Assembly (NCBI GenBank): GCA_022828595.1
Contig: JAKGHH010000002.1
Coordinates: forward strand, 105,955,254-106,019,253
Direction of reading: 5' to 3'
DNA length: 64,000 bases
Source of the DNA: Nelumbo lutea
Lineage: Eukaryota; Streptophyta; Magnoliopsida; Proteales; Nelumbonaceae
The notes beneath the pieces were generated by a model. It saw only the letters and a program-made list of their open reading frames with translations, was not told the origin of the DNA and made no database searches. How positions within the stretch are numbered: the stretch's first letter is position 1; every line of letters starts with the position of its first letter. This document shows, piece by piece, positions 23,271-34,582 of the stretch. Both the position numbers and the translations under genes were made by a program.

Positions 23271-25249
23271 GCAGAAAGACACACATGTATACACATGCAG
23301 TTATTTTTTATTACTGAAATGAAAAATCAATATAGAGGAAAAGAATTATAAAAATCATAATCCCAAACTCTATGACCCTACATTGGTGGGAGCCTTGTGC
23401 ACAAGGATTCCCTTCTATAATCCCAAACTCTAGCTATCTACTATGTGTTTTGGATCACCCAAACAACCAACTAGGTGGATAGTATATATGCAAACATTTT
23501 ACTGGGTAACAATAAGTAATTAGGTCTCCATTTAAATTGACATGTGTGTGTAAGTCGATATGAGTATGTAACAGTTCATGAGCATATAGCCCTCCAAAAA
23601 TTAGGATTTTTGGTAAACCAATGAAGTTATTCATAAAATCTTCGTCTTTCTAATCTGAAATTCTGATGTTATTGAACTACCATTCAACCATTAGTAATTT
23701 GATTTGGAGTTTAATAGTTTACAATTAACATATAATTTAGACTTTATGTATAGTAGTTATGTATACTTGATCATTGACATTCTCAAGGAGATTTTATTAG
23801 GATTTTTAGAGCCTGCTAAAAATAAGTTAGCAGGGGTTTAATACATTACAATGGTAAAACGACCAAACAGGTTAACCAAAAGGAGAAAAAAAATTAGTAC
23901 AACTCTATGACAGGCATAACTACTTGATCATTGACATGCTCAAGGAGATTTTATTAGGATTTAGAGCCCGCTAAAGAAAAGTTAGCAGGGATTTAATACA
24001 TTATAGTGGTAAAACAGCCAAACAGGCTTACCAAAAAGAGAAAAAAAGAATTATTACAAGTCTATGACAGATTTTGCTTGTCACAGTCCACGGGGTCAGT
24101 TATGCCCCAAACTAGCTCCTGCAGGTTTGCCCCTTCCCTAGCTAGTGCATTAGCAAGAGAGGGAGCCAATCTTGTCATCCATTTGAATGAGATATTCAAC
24201 GGACTGGCTAAAACTCTTACCACTTTCTGTTGAGGACATCCAATCTATTATAGCTTTGCAAAATACACATGCGTACAGACATGTATGTGTGTGTGTTTGT
24301 AAGTTTTTTATTCCTTGGACTGAACCTATGTTCTCAACGCCTTTTTTGTATCTTGAAAAATACAAGTGGCCGATCCTTAAATGGCCAAAACCACCACCTT
24401 TTTGTTTCAACTAGCAGAAGCCTATATTACATAGATATGGCTAGGACACAACTAGACAAGGCGGTGGGTACAAAATTTACACTAAATATTCAAGTATCCG
24501 ATGTGATATGGAACCTATTTATAGGTACCTGGGTATCATAGGTAGGGCAACAACCTTTATCTCTCTCTATCTCTATCTGCCTTTGTTTTTCCTATCTGTT
24601 GAACTAAAATTTGGAAGCTACTAGCCCTGGATTCTTTGTTGACGTGTTATTCTTTTTATTGGTAGTTACTTGCCATTGCTCTCTCTCTCTCTCTTTCCTA
24701 GTTTTTGATTCTTTTGTATGCTTCTCTTTCTCTTTATTCAATACATCTTCACTACCCATGAAAAGAAATAGAAGTATTTTAGAACTGAGATTAGCAGGGA
24801 TTTTGTAGGTGAAAGAGGAGAAAAGGGTAATCAATTTGAATGGATATCATATTTCCATTTTCTGTTAATAGTAAAAAAGGGAATAGAGAATTGGTATCCA
24901 TGGTATAGTCATCAACATTAAGATATTTTCTTCTCAATCTTTTAGATTTCAATTATCATGGTTCCAACTTCCAATAACACTTCCTCTGAGGATGTATATG
25001 CACCAAGGTGATGGAATCATTTTGCTGGAAATTGGTTATTTGTCCTTTCTTGTTTTATGTTCTTAAGATTGTTGGTGCAACTAAGGAAGAAGATGGTATT
25101 GATTAGGAGGCTGTGATAAAGGACAAAATGAGATTTATAGTTGGGTGGTTCTTTTGCATCATAAATATCCTCAAATGTACAGTCTTTTCAATAAATAATA
25201 CAATCGGTAAAATTACTTTCTATCTCTCTCATCTAGAAAATATATAGAT
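22562..25249. other. Anonymous region with microsatellite and tandem duplication
   Basis: No gene is recognisable. A CT repeat lies at about 23,236-23,271, and CT-rich runs occur near 24,560 and 24,680. The plus-strand phrase SLASALAREGANL near 24,135-24,175 resembles the end of the RNase H domain of plant LINEs, but nothing else of a LINE is visible, so I do not call one. Confidence 0.5.
23764..24071 (+). repeat. 157-bp tandem duplication
   Basis: The block beginning TACTTGATCATTGACAT at 23,764 is repeated from 23,921 to about 24,071, ending in CTATGACAG in both. Copies differ by a few substitutions and small gaps. No coding content. Confidence 0.85.
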
Positions 25250-26300
25250 ACTTTGTAGTGAAAAGTTTCAATTGTTTTTGGTTTAAACACAATAGTGCTG
25301 ATAGACGCATTTACTCAAAGTTTATCGAAAGTTATAGTGTAATTATATGTCTTTATGTTGATGACATGCTCATTGTAGATATTAATATGGTTGGCATAAA
25401 TGAAACTAAAAACTATTTATCCTCCGTCTTTAAAATGAAAGATTTAGGAGAAATAGATACCATATTGGGAATAAAAGTTAAAATGCATAGTTGATGTATT
25501 AAGCCAATTACATTACATTGAGAGAATACTTGAGAAATTTAAGCATTTAGGATTTAAAGAATATAACACACCATATGATTCTATTATAAATCTGGTAGAA
25601 AATTTTGGTAGAGCAATTGCACAAATTGAGTATGCTAGTATAGTAGAAAGTATAATGTATATTATGCTTTATACTAGACCTGATATTGCATTTGTAGTAA
25701 GTAAACTTAGTTAGTTTATAAGTAATTCCGGTGTAGAGCACCAAAAGGCAATTGGTAGAGTTCTTGGGTACTTTAAAAGAACCTTAGAACTTAGCTTATT
25801 CTACTGTGATTATTTACCTATTCTAGAAGGGTACACTAATGCGAGTTGGATTACCAATAATGGAGATAACAAGTCCACTTCTGGATGGATCTTTGTCCTT
25901 GGTGGGGGGTGCTATCTGTTGGGCATCCAAGAGACAAACTTGAATATCTCGCTTGACCATGGAATCTGAATTTATAGCCTTAGCGGTTGCTAGAAAAGAG
26001 GCTGAATGGATTAGGAATTTACTATTGGATATAAAACTTTAGCCTAGTTCTATGCCTCCAATTTCCCTTTACTATGATAGTGAGGTAACTTTATCGAACA
26101 CCTATAGTGGTACCTACAATGGTAAGTCTAGACATATAAGTTTGAGACATGAATTTGTTAGGCAATTGATTCAAGATGGAGTCATCACTATAATTTATGT
26201 GAGGTCAAGTAAAAACTTGACTGATCATCTTACTAAATGTTTGCCTAGAGAATTGGTAAGAATAATAACAAAAGAGATGGGATTAAAACCCTTTACTTAG
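25250..26300 (+). pseudogene. Copia RT and RNase H fragment
   Basis: The plus-strand frame 25,258-25,494 carries IYSKFIESYSVIICLYVDDMLIV, with the catalytic YVDD, then FKMKDLGEIDTILGIKV. After decayed sequence (YARPDIA-like region at about 25,660-25,700 and a GYTNASWI RNase H start at about 25,830), the final frame 26,052-26,300 holds the RNase H end SKNLTDHLTKCLPRE. No LTRs or upstream pol are visible, so this is a truncated copy, different in sequence from the other copia elements here. Confidence 0.85.
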
Positions 26301-26560
26301 TCACCTGAAATGGTAAACCGATTTGAACTAAAAAAAAAAAATCAATATTGGGTTTTATGGGTAACAACAAGTTACAATGGTGTGACTATTAGCATTGACA
26401 TAGAGAAATTCCCCATCAAAACATAAACAATGTTGTCTATTACGATGAGAGGTTGAATTAAACTCTTAATGAAATTCTGAAATGTGTCTAATAATAAAAC
26501 ATATAGTGAATCTTCACCTATGTATGGATGTATGGGAACCAAAGGTTCCTTTTGAGTTTG
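26301..26560. other. Non-coding tail after the copia fragment
   Basis: This AT-rich stretch follows the RNase H stop. It may hold part of that element's 3' LTR, but no polypurine tract or second LTR copy is identifiable. Confidence 0.35.
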
Positions 26561-27216
26561 TAAGTAAGCCCGCAGCATCACTACCAGATCGAAAGTCAGG
26601 GTCAGTTTCGGTTCTAGGTAAAGATCCATAACCACCAGTCCCAGCTCCTTAGCCAACATACCCAAAAAGTGTATTCGCTCCCGGAATATGAGCTTATGCG
26701 CCTACCTCCGCTACTGGGACTGAACTTGATCTACTCCAACAATAGGTGAGCTCAGTGCTTAAACCAAAACAGCTCCTCAAACTCCGCTCTCCTAAAATTG
26801 GATATGCTTTCTCTATTTCCGTGTCCATCGCCCTTGCTCCAACTCGATTTGCCTTATAGTGATAGGGGCTTACGAGGAGGTTCAACCTTCTTTATGAAAT
26901 AGCAAGCAGGGTCACTTCCGCAAGCAAAGGAAAAGACCCTTCCGGTGAGGTTTGGAGCGCAGCAGCCAATCGCTTCTAGTAACATAACGTACTGGCATTC
27001 AAGCAAGCGCAAGCATGAGGCAGCGTCACAAGGAACCCAGTGCCTGTGAGTGAGGCCAAAAAAAAAAGTCAAAACAGTAGAAGAGCCCTGCCTCGAAAAA
27101 CCAAAAGCACGGAGCAAGCAAATAAGCAACAGAGTGAGGGCTGAATCAACAAGTGAGAAAATGTCTTACTCTATAGGGGCAACACCGCCAGCTAACGAAC
27201 AAGCGAGAAAACTACT
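26560..27216. other. Candidate mitochondrial-derived segment, left of copia C
   Basis: From about 26,560 base composition shifts to the balanced, A/G-run-rich style of plant mitochondrial spacer DNA (AAGCAAGCGCAAGC, GCAAGCAAAGG). The style is similar to 34,600-37,900. No mitochondrial gene is recognised in it, so this is a composition-based guess. Reading frames inside have no family match. Confidence 0.35.
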
Positions 27217-27424
27217 TATTGGACAAAGATAAGAAAGACTCGGGAGAGTCCTGGCTTGATAGTCTTTATCTGAATCTGTACCTGTACTGATCTGTATAGA
27301 AAGTAACTTTCCAGGAATTTTGTTTTAGAAAGTCTTGGGAGGAAGGAACTCCTCCACCGCATGTATATAAATACTGTAACGATCAATGGAACGAGCATCG
27401 TTTTTAGGCTTCCGAAATTTTTCA
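27217..27424 (+). repeat. Copia C 5' LTR
   Basis: The 208-bp LTR begins TATTGGAC (from TGTTAGAC) and ends TTTTTCA beside the primer site. It matches 34,391-34,582, sharing AAGATAAGAAAGACTCG, CTCCTCCAC and a TATA box GTATATAAATAC at about 27,363-27,374. Confidence 0.85.
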
Positions 27425-27440
27425 TGGTACCAGAGCAAGG
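27425..27440 (+). promoter_or_regulatory. Copia C primer binding site
   Basis: TGGTACCAGAGCAAGG immediately follows the 5' LTR and differs by one base from the initiator tRNA-Met site TGGTATCAGAGC used by most plant copia elements. Confidence 0.8.
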
Positions 27441-28292
27441 TTCTGTTTCATGGAGACATGATCTCTCTCTAGGTCGGTCAGCCTCATTCTCATTCGAGGT
27501 ACTCCGAGCCTCAGCTCCCTGTTCTCTCTTCACACAGAGGCGTAGTTATCTCTTGGGGAGATCGCGCTGCTGCCGGTGCCACTGCTTGAGTGTTGGGGAA
27601 ATGGTCGTTGATTGAACCGAAGAAGAAATGATTGTGGCCTCCATTCATTGCATTTCGAAGTCTGATCTGCTCGAAGTACAGCATCTGGACGGCCATTTAC
27701 ACCGGCAGTCTTTCATTTTGATCTGCATGGCTGTAGGCTTCCTGAGATAGCTTTTGACAATTGATGGTTTTACACAGTCGGTAGCTTTCAAAATCCTTGA
27801 TGCCATCGAAGTTCATCGTTCTACCAGAGCTACTCCCTGATCATGCCCGGATCGTGAGTGATGGGTTATACAGATCTGTTGATATTTGTTGATATCATAC
27901 AATGGATGGTAGTTGTTGCCGTGTGAGTTTGCAGGTATATGGATGTCTTCAAGGATAGCTTGATCTAGCTGTAGACCAATCCGCCTCTCTAAATCAGCTC
28001 TGCAAGCTGCAGAAGCCGACCTCATTATTGCAGTTTTCAACAGACTGGAAAGGAAGGCTATCGGTACTGAACTCTTTCTTGACTGAGTTGGTAGCAAACT
28101 TACGATTGCTTCTACAATCACTCTTTGTTTGTTCCGCAACTCTGTATCCAACGAGCTTCCTTTAATCGATTGGGGGTCTTTGACTATGACCCCCTGAAGA
28201 GAGTTATGTGTGTCGTTTATCAAGATCCTGTTGATTATGTCCTGCTTAAGGCCCTTCGACTTCACTGCAGACAGAACCCGTTGGAAGAAATC
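27441..28292 (-). pseudogene. Captured NPH3-domain gene fragment
   Basis: On the minus strand this reads as the second half of an NPH3/BTB-NPH3 family protein, which in plants acts as a substrate adaptor in phototropin signalling and auxin transport. The right part (27,813-28,292) has [32 protein letters not shown] and CRADLERRIGLQLDQAILED. After an internal gap it resumes with SYRLCKTINCQKLSQEAYSH and QMAVQMLYFEQIRLRNAMN (27,600-27,760), then in another frame SPRDNYASV and RMRMRLTDLERDHVSMKQ, ending next to the copia primer site. The BTB domain is absent. The fragment is antisense to the retroelement and broken by frameshifts and stops. Confidence 0.88.
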
Positions 28293-28309
28293 CAGACTCA
28301 GAATCGTGA

Positions 28310-28476
28310 TTGATTTTCCCCACCAGTCTGATGGTAAAAAATTTCGGGTACTTGACGATCCCAGCGACCAAGCAGTGACTGTAGGGATGATCTCGAGTGC
28401 CCTCGTTGAAGGATCGAATGATGACGGCTTTCCTTCCGGCGTAACGCCCCTGCAAGATTATTAGTAGGGACTTCAC
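28310..28476 (-). pseudogene. Captured ribosomal protein eL27 fragment
   Basis: The minus strand encodes [20 protein letters not shown] and [18 protein letters not shown], the N-terminal KOW-type part of cytosolic 60S protein eL27 (RPL27), about 40 of roughly 135 residues. The frame then leaves the family. It lies directly upstream of, and in the same orientation as, the NPH3 fragment, so the two unrelated genes are joined head to tail. The bases before it, ending CTTGCAG, resemble an intron acceptor, but eL27 also has Q at this point, so that is ambiguous. Confidence 0.88.
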
Positions 28477-28924
28477 CCTTTTTTTCTCGGTCCTTCCGCT
28501 TCACCTGGTTCTCGCTCCGCGTTGCAGGATCGGAGGAAACCAGGCAGGAGCTCGGGTTTGACTCTGAATCGGCAGGCTCGCTTGTTCTGATTTCTTCGTA
28601 AGCCTCATCCGTCTTCCTCTTTAGAATCAAACTCGACGTGTTTTAATCAGCTCAGACGAATCTTGCTGATCGGTCACCACTGCCAACGAGAGGAACGGTA
28701 AGAGCTCGAATAAGTCTACTGGCCCTCTCAGGGATGTGGCCGACGTACGACAAAGGCTCTTACTACTCAGTCAATAGTAAAGCATGAGGTGGCTGCTAAT
28801 GCGGTTGTGCCTAACGAAGACAGGGCCAGACTTAACGGATTTAATGACGAGCAATGCAGACTCTTATAAGTATGTTTATTGCTTATATAACCATGACTAA
28901 TGAAAAACTCTTTGGTAAGAACTA
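28477..28924 (+). pseudogene. Copia C gag end and spacer
   Basis: The last part reads LNGFNDEQCRLL and, after a stop and frame change, NEKLFGKNYSAKW, the stretch that precedes protease in plant copia pol. The solo LTR splits it at NY (28,924/30,762). Bases 28,477-28,640 are not assignable and may still belong to the captured host DNA. Confidence 0.6.
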
Positions 28925-30761
28925 TGTTAGACACTTTTGTATGTCCTTATCTTCAATCGAATTGATGTACTTTATGAGTTTATTGTAAATGAATAAAAGT
29001 GCATATTTGATTCATGTTCCATTAATATGTTTCTGTGTAATACCCTTAAACTGGATACTTAATGAGACTCGTGTTAGTTTAGAATGTTTACAGCTGGTGG
29101 GTCGGTCTAGGGAGACCTATCCTGACAAGGCTGACACTGTGGTGCCACCAAGTCGGTTGGGGTGGTTTGTCTCAACTACCGGGGTGAGACCCTAAGCACA
29201 TACAGTGTGAGATTAATTGAATCTTTGAACTAGATCAAATTTCCAGTATTGCCTTGGACCTTGGAGATTGATGGGCAAAACTGGAAAGTTACACCCGACC
29301 CCTATACTCGATTATGATACTGCACTAGATGTCGGATTGGGCTGTCTTTGATGTACCAATCAGTGAGATCCTTAGCGGGGGTCAAAACCTGAGTATGTTG
29401 GGACAATCCGAGAATTCATCTGAGTGGGTGATCATAGTGACAGGATTAGCCCCTTTGTCGGACAAAGGTAATGATTGGGGATGCACTCTCATTGTTGGAA
29501 ACCAAGATTGCTGGCAACCGATTTCAACCGTTGAGATTTGTTTTGCAATGTATATTTTATATGAGATATAAAAGTATATATATTATGGTTTCTAAAATGT
29601 TTGCAAAAAGGTTTTAATTCTCGGGATCCATATAAGTAGAGAGTGCAACACTGTTCCTTGCAGCCGAGGGAGAGGTCCTCTCTTGTCGGGCAGTGTATGA
29701 TCATTAAGGGCTGAGAGGTTAAGTGTAAGACCATTGAGGATAATACCTGATGGGCTAATCTTGCATCTGCCCACAGTCCCTGGGTGTTACAAGGTGGTTT
29801 GGCCCAGGGACCACTTAGGGTAAGTGTTGGGCCCATAGAGCCCATTCGATGGGTTTCAGGGGGTGTACTGTTTTTAACAGTGTATTCGACTAGGCCTTGT
29901 AACAAAGGCTGGGCCGAAACCATGTGGCTGATGTGTAGATCAATGCTTGGGTCCCATGCCATACAAGGAAGCCCAACTGGACAGCAGTTAGGAAGGTTAA
30001 GTAAGCACATAAGCTTAATGGGCCTAAAGCCCATTTCGAACTGGGCTATTTATTTAGTTAATTAAAAGGGCGAATTTTGAGATGGATTAGCAGATAGGAT
30101 AGGGTCTTAATCCTATCCACTCAGAGAGTCCAGATCTGAATGTGATTCAGATCTAGAAACCTCCTAATGGGATTAGGAGCTGATCTTTTAAGTTAACAAA
30201 AAGAAGGAGGGGGCGGCAGCCTTTAGGAGATATACATCAGATCCTCTTTAGTGCTGAAATCAAGAAGAGAGAATTCTGCACCCTGCGAATACTCTCTTGC
30301 CGCCTCCCTGTTCTTGTCGCCCTGTTTGCCAGTTCGATCTCCAGTTGTGGGAGAAGTCAAGATTGAATCTTGACATCAGTTCTTTGAGAAATGATTGAAA
30401 AGGAAGCTGTGCTCACGTACCATTCTACTGATTCTTGCGAAGGACAGAGTTCTTGGGGAAGAACACTGCTGATTCTGCTCCATCCTGCACTGCGCCATCT
30501 TCAGTGGGAGCAGTCTTTGGATCATTCCTTGGGCGTGAACACTTTCGTTGGGAGGTATTACTTCTCCGTATCAGGTATAATTCTCTCCTATTCCTTTTGG
30601 TTCAGATCTAGTTCAGTTTAAGGTTCAAGAATGATCATTGAAAATATGATTTTCTAAATAGGGAATGTGATTCCCAGTTGAAGGGAGAGAAACATTTTTG
30701 AAATTCGCCCCCTTATTCTGCAATCTTTGGGCGCCCATGGGATGGATCTCTCATCCCTTCA
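28925..30761 (+). mobile_element. Solo LTR, family S, copy 2
   Basis: The 1837-bp unit begins TGTTAG and ends CCCTTCA, with perfect AACTA duplications at 28,920-28,924 and 30,762-30,766. Removing it joins copia coding sequence in frame (GKN|YSAKWIVDSG). It is homologous to 11,825-13,644 throughout. Same plus orientation. No internal domain is present. Confidence 0.88.
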
Positions 30762-33633
30762 AACTACTCCGCTAAATGGATTGTTGACTCTGGGGCGTCA
30801 CACCACATGACAGGTAATTTGAATGTGCTCGTTGACACCTATGATGTTGCACCTTGTCCTGTTAGCTTACCCAATGGTGTACACACCGAGGCCGTGAAAG
30901 AAGGCACTGTTGAACTTGGAAATAATTTTAAATTGCTGCACGTATTATATGTCTCAAAACTCAATTATAAATTATTGTCAGTAGGTCAGTTACTTCGTGA
31001 CACAGATTGTATTGTGACGTTTACTAATAAGTTGTGTGTGATACAAGACCGCATCTTGAGGACTCTAATTGGTGCAGGTGAACAGCTTGATGGAGTCTAC
31101 ATCTTCAAGAGTGTGGCGTCAGTTCGTGCTTACAAGACAGACGAAATTGGATCATGTGATTTATGGCATCGGAGATTGGGACACCCTTCTTATCAAACCG
31201 TTAGTTTGCTCCTTAATACCAATAATAGTAAGAACAAAACCTGTGATGTTTGTTTGAAGGCGAAGCAAAGTAGATATGTTTTTATTCAAAGCAGCAATAA
31301 AGTAACTAATTATTTTTCATTAATTCATTGTGACTTATGGAGTGCTTATAGAGTACCTGCATCTTGCGGTGCTGTATATTTTTTGACAATTGTTGATGAT
31401 TATTCTCGAGCGGTTTATATTTATTTGTTGGCTGAAAAAAAGTGAAGTTGGTTGAACACTCAAAAATTTGTGTCGTGATTGAACGACAATTTAATAAGAA
31501 GGTTAAGGTGGTAAGAACTGATAACGGAGTTTAAATCCTTGAATCCATATTTTGATGAGAAAGGAATTTTATTTCAAACTTCCTGCGTTGGGACACCACA
31601 ACAAAATGGTCATGTGGAGAGAAAGCATCGTCACATTTTGAATGTAGACAGAGCACTCAGATTTCAAACACGTCTTCCGATTGATTTCTGGGGTGAGTGC
31701 GCTTTAATCGCAGGATACTTGATTAACCGGACACCTTCGACCCTTCTTGGTGGTAAAACACCTTACGAGATGCTATTTCGACAAAGCCCTTCTTATAAAC
31801 ATCTCAAAGTTTTTGGTTGCTTATGTTTCTCACATATTAGAGACCATGACAAGTTTGCCTATAGGAGTAGGAAATGTGTCTTTGTTGGGTACCCTTTTAG
31901 GAAAAAGGGGTGAAAATTGTACGACCTTGAGTCTGGTGATTACTTTGTCTCACAAGATGTGGTGTTTAGTGAGGCCGAGTTTCCCTTTGCCACTCCAGAA
32001 CATCAACCATATGTAACTAGTTCTCCCATAGTCAAAGAAAATATTGGGTTGCCTTGGGCCACTCCTCTTGACATTGTATTTGAGTCACCTCTTATAGAAG
32101 TCAGGGGGAGCGACACGATCAACGAAGGACATCCGAACATGGGTAATGATGAGGAGGTAGGCCCCCTCGATGAGACAGGGAGCCATACAAATTACAGAGA
32201 TAATGAAACTCCAGCTGCTCCTCAACCCACCACGGAGTTATTAGGCCACGAACATCGAGAAAAGTGGCCCCCTAGCTATTTACAAGACTTTGTCACACAC
32301 TCAGCTCGTCGTACTCCTTATCCCATAACTAATTATGTGACATATGATAATTTTTCTATGAAACACAAATATTTCTTGGCAGCTGTTACTGCAGGGCGAG
32401 AACCTACTCGTTTCTCTGAAGCAATGACTGATGTTCGGTGGCGCGAGGCTATGCACCAAGAGATACAGGCTTTGGAAGACAATGGGAAATGGACCTTGGA
32501 AGATCTCCCACCTGGAAAAAAGGCAATCGGGTGTAAATGGGTCTATAAAATCAAGTACAACTATGATGGATCCATTGAAAGGTTTAAAGCATGGTTGGTA
32601 GTCCTGGGCAACACTTAAGTTGAAGGTCTTGATTACAACGAGACCTTTTCCCCTGTGGCTAAAATGGTCACAGTTCGAACCTTCCTAGCAGTTGTTTTGG
32701 CCCAACATTGGGAATTGCATAAGATGGATGTCCACAATGCTTTTCTGCACGGTGATTTCCATGAGGAGGTCTATATGAAACCTCCTCCAGGTTTTTCGGC
32801 CTTCGGGACTAGAAAGGTATGCAAACTTCGGAAATCTTTGTATGATCTACGGCAAGCCCCCCGAAACTAGTTCTCTAAGTTAGGTGCTGCCTTGAAAACT
32901 TTTGGGTTTGAACAATCCTGTTCCGATTATTCCTTATTTACATATCGCAAGAATGAGCTTGTCTTGCACGTCCTGGTTTATGTTGATGACTTAATCATTG
33001 GTAGGAATGACCCGACATTCATCCACAAATTTAAGCAATATATGAACCGATGCTTTCACATGTAGGACTTGGGTACTCTTAAATACTTTCTAGGCATCAA
33101 AGTAACTCGCGGATCATCGGGGATATTCCTTTGCCAAAGAAAGTATGCCCTTGACATTATTGTCGAAACTGGCTTGTTAGGGTCCAAACCTATTCACTTT
33201 CTTATTACTCAGAATCATAAACTTGCCCTTGCCGACGGCAAGCTCCTGGATGACCCAGAACGGTATCGACGTCTTGTGGGCCGTTTGATTTATTTAACCA
33301 CTAAACGGTCCGAGCTCAGTTATTACGTCCATGTCCTAGCTTAATTTATGCAGAGTCATCGAGTTGATCATTGGGATGCACTCTTACGTGTGGTTCGTTA
33401 TTTGAAAGGACGTCCTGGTCAAGGAATATTTTTGCGCTCTGATAGTGATTTGCAATTATATGCCTACTGTGATTCCGACTGGGCGAGTTGCCCTCTCACT
33501 TGTCACTCTCTTATTAGGTATTTTATCATGTTCAGACATTTCCCCCATCTCCTGGAAAACCAAGAAACAACATACTGTCTCCCATTCCTCTATTGAGGCT
33601 GAATACCGGTTAATGGCTACTGCCAGTTGTGAG
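30762..33633 (+). pseudogene. Copia C pol: protease, integrase, RT, RNase H start
   Basis: Protease WIVDSGASHHMTG is at 30,778-30,816. GAG-pre-integrase LWHRRLGHPS and CDVCLKAKQSR follow at 31,160-31,270. Integrase shows IHCDLW, RTDNG and GTPQQNGHVERKHR (31,320-31,640). RT shows WREAMHQEIQALE, KMDVHNAFLHGD, LYDLRQAPRN and VYVDDLIIG (32,440-33,000). RNase H begins YAYCDSDWASCP (33,460-33,490). Stops at 32,616, 32,868, 33,063 and 33,342 replace conserved codons, mostly by C-to-T or G-to-A change. A run of A near 31,435 shifts frame. Confidence 0.92.
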
Positions 33634-34125
33634 TAGACTTGTTCATGAGCCAGGCCGGGCTTTCACTTGTCACTAATGAAAATATACTAGGCTCGAGCCC
33701 GAGCCCGGCCCGACCAACAGGCCTATAACTTGGGCCCCCGGCTCTGGTAAAAAGCTTGAAGCCCGACCTAATTGAAAAAAAAACAATTTTCCCTATTCAA
33801 ATTTGAATTAAAAATTCAGATAGTATTTTTTTTTCTATTTAAATGAACAATGGGCCTACAAGATGGTATTTTTCCCTTTCTTTTATATTTTAAAACACAA
33901 TTTTACAATCTTAAATCAAAAAATTTATTCAAATGGACATAATCACATAACTAATTTTAAGTTTAATATTAGGTCGGGTCGGGCTGGGCTTGGGCCGGGC
34001 TATTTTGACAAAACCTGAGCCAGGCTCGAATTTATTGCGGGTTGGGCTTTTTGGCCCGAATTTAAGCCCGCGGGCCTATAAGAATGTCCAAGCCCGTCAG
34101 GCCACCCGACCCATGAATAGGTCTA
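33634..34125 (+). mobile_element. hAT-type MITE inside copia RNase H
   Basis: The 492-bp insertion has terminal inverted repeats TAGACTTGTTCATG at the left and the complement of TAGACCTATTCATG at the right. It is flanked by an 8-bp duplication GTTGTGAG/GCTGTGAG (7 of 8 match). The interior is rich in GGGCC, GCCCGAGC and GGTCGGG motifs near both ends and AT-rich in the middle. It codes for nothing. Removal rejoins RNase H in frame (TASCE|LKWLKG). Confidence 0.85.
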
Positions 34126-34133
34126 GCTGTGAG

Positions 34134-34349
34134 TTGAAGTGGCTAAAAGGTCTTCTATCATCTTTAGGTATCTCTCATCCTCAACCTATACGCCTATTTT
34201 TCCATGAACGGACCAAACATATTGAAGTTGATTGTCATTTCATTCACAATGAGCTCCAAACCGACACTATTGCACCTGCCTATGTCCGTATCAGTGAACA
34301 ATTTGCCGACATTTTCACCAAGGCCCTCGAACAACATCAATTTTCCTAA
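34134..34349 (+). pseudogene. Copia C RNase H C-terminus
   Basis: This continues pol after the MITE: ELKWLKGLLSSLG, then FFHERTKHIEVDCHFIHNEL and SEQFADIFTKAL, the closing motifs of copia RNase H. The usual segment between them (DNQSAIHIA) is partly deleted. The stop is at 34,347. Confidence 0.88.
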
Positions 34350-34377
34350 ATTGAGCATTCACAATCTTCATGCACCA

Positions 34378-34582
34378 CCTTGAGGAGGAGTATTAGACGA
34401 AGATAAGAAAGACTCGCGACTGTCTCAACTTGAAAGTCTATCCGAATTTGCACCTATACCGATATGTATAGAAAGTTTCTTTCCTTTCTAGATTAGGAAG
34501 TTTATTTTAGAAAGTATTGGAGAGCAAAAAACTCCTCCACGGGATGTATATAAATACCACAAGGATCATTGGAATAAGCATA
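34378..34582 (+). repeat. Copia C polypurine tract and truncated 3' LTR
   Basis: The tract TTGAGGAGGAG (34,380-34,390) is followed by the LTR from TATTAGACGAAG. It matches the 5' LTR, including the TATA box at about 34,548-34,559, until about 34,582, where the last 30 bp or so are missing and different DNA begins. Confidence 0.82.

Larger units (their letters stand above)
27217..34582 (+). mobile_element. Ty1/copia element C with captured host gene fragments
   Basis: Short LTRs lie at 27,217-27,424 and 34,391-34,582. After the primer site, instead of gag N-terminus, come antisense fragments of NPH3 and eL27 genes (27,441-28,476). A short gag end leads into the protease, which is split by a solo LTR (28,925-30,761). 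Pol then runs to 34,349, split by a hAT MITE. The 3' LTR lacks the last 30 bp or so of the 5' LTR and joins mitochondrial-like DNA. Many pol stops are C-to-T type changes. Confidence 0.85.

Noticed and set aside
24006..24414. Possible LINE RNase H (SLASALAREGANL on the plus strand)
   Set aside because: Only a dozen residues look right, and no endonuclease, RT or poly-A tail is nearby.
26560..27216. Naming mitochondrial genes in this stretch
   Set aside because: Style looks mitochondrial, but I recognise no gene; naming one would be a guess.
30807..34349. Treating the copia C frames as separate host genes
   Set aside because: They are ordered pol domains of one element broken by stops, a MITE and a solo LTR.
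27217..34582. A target duplication for copia C
   Set aside because: The 3' LTR is truncated, and CTACT before the 5' LTR has no match at the right junction.
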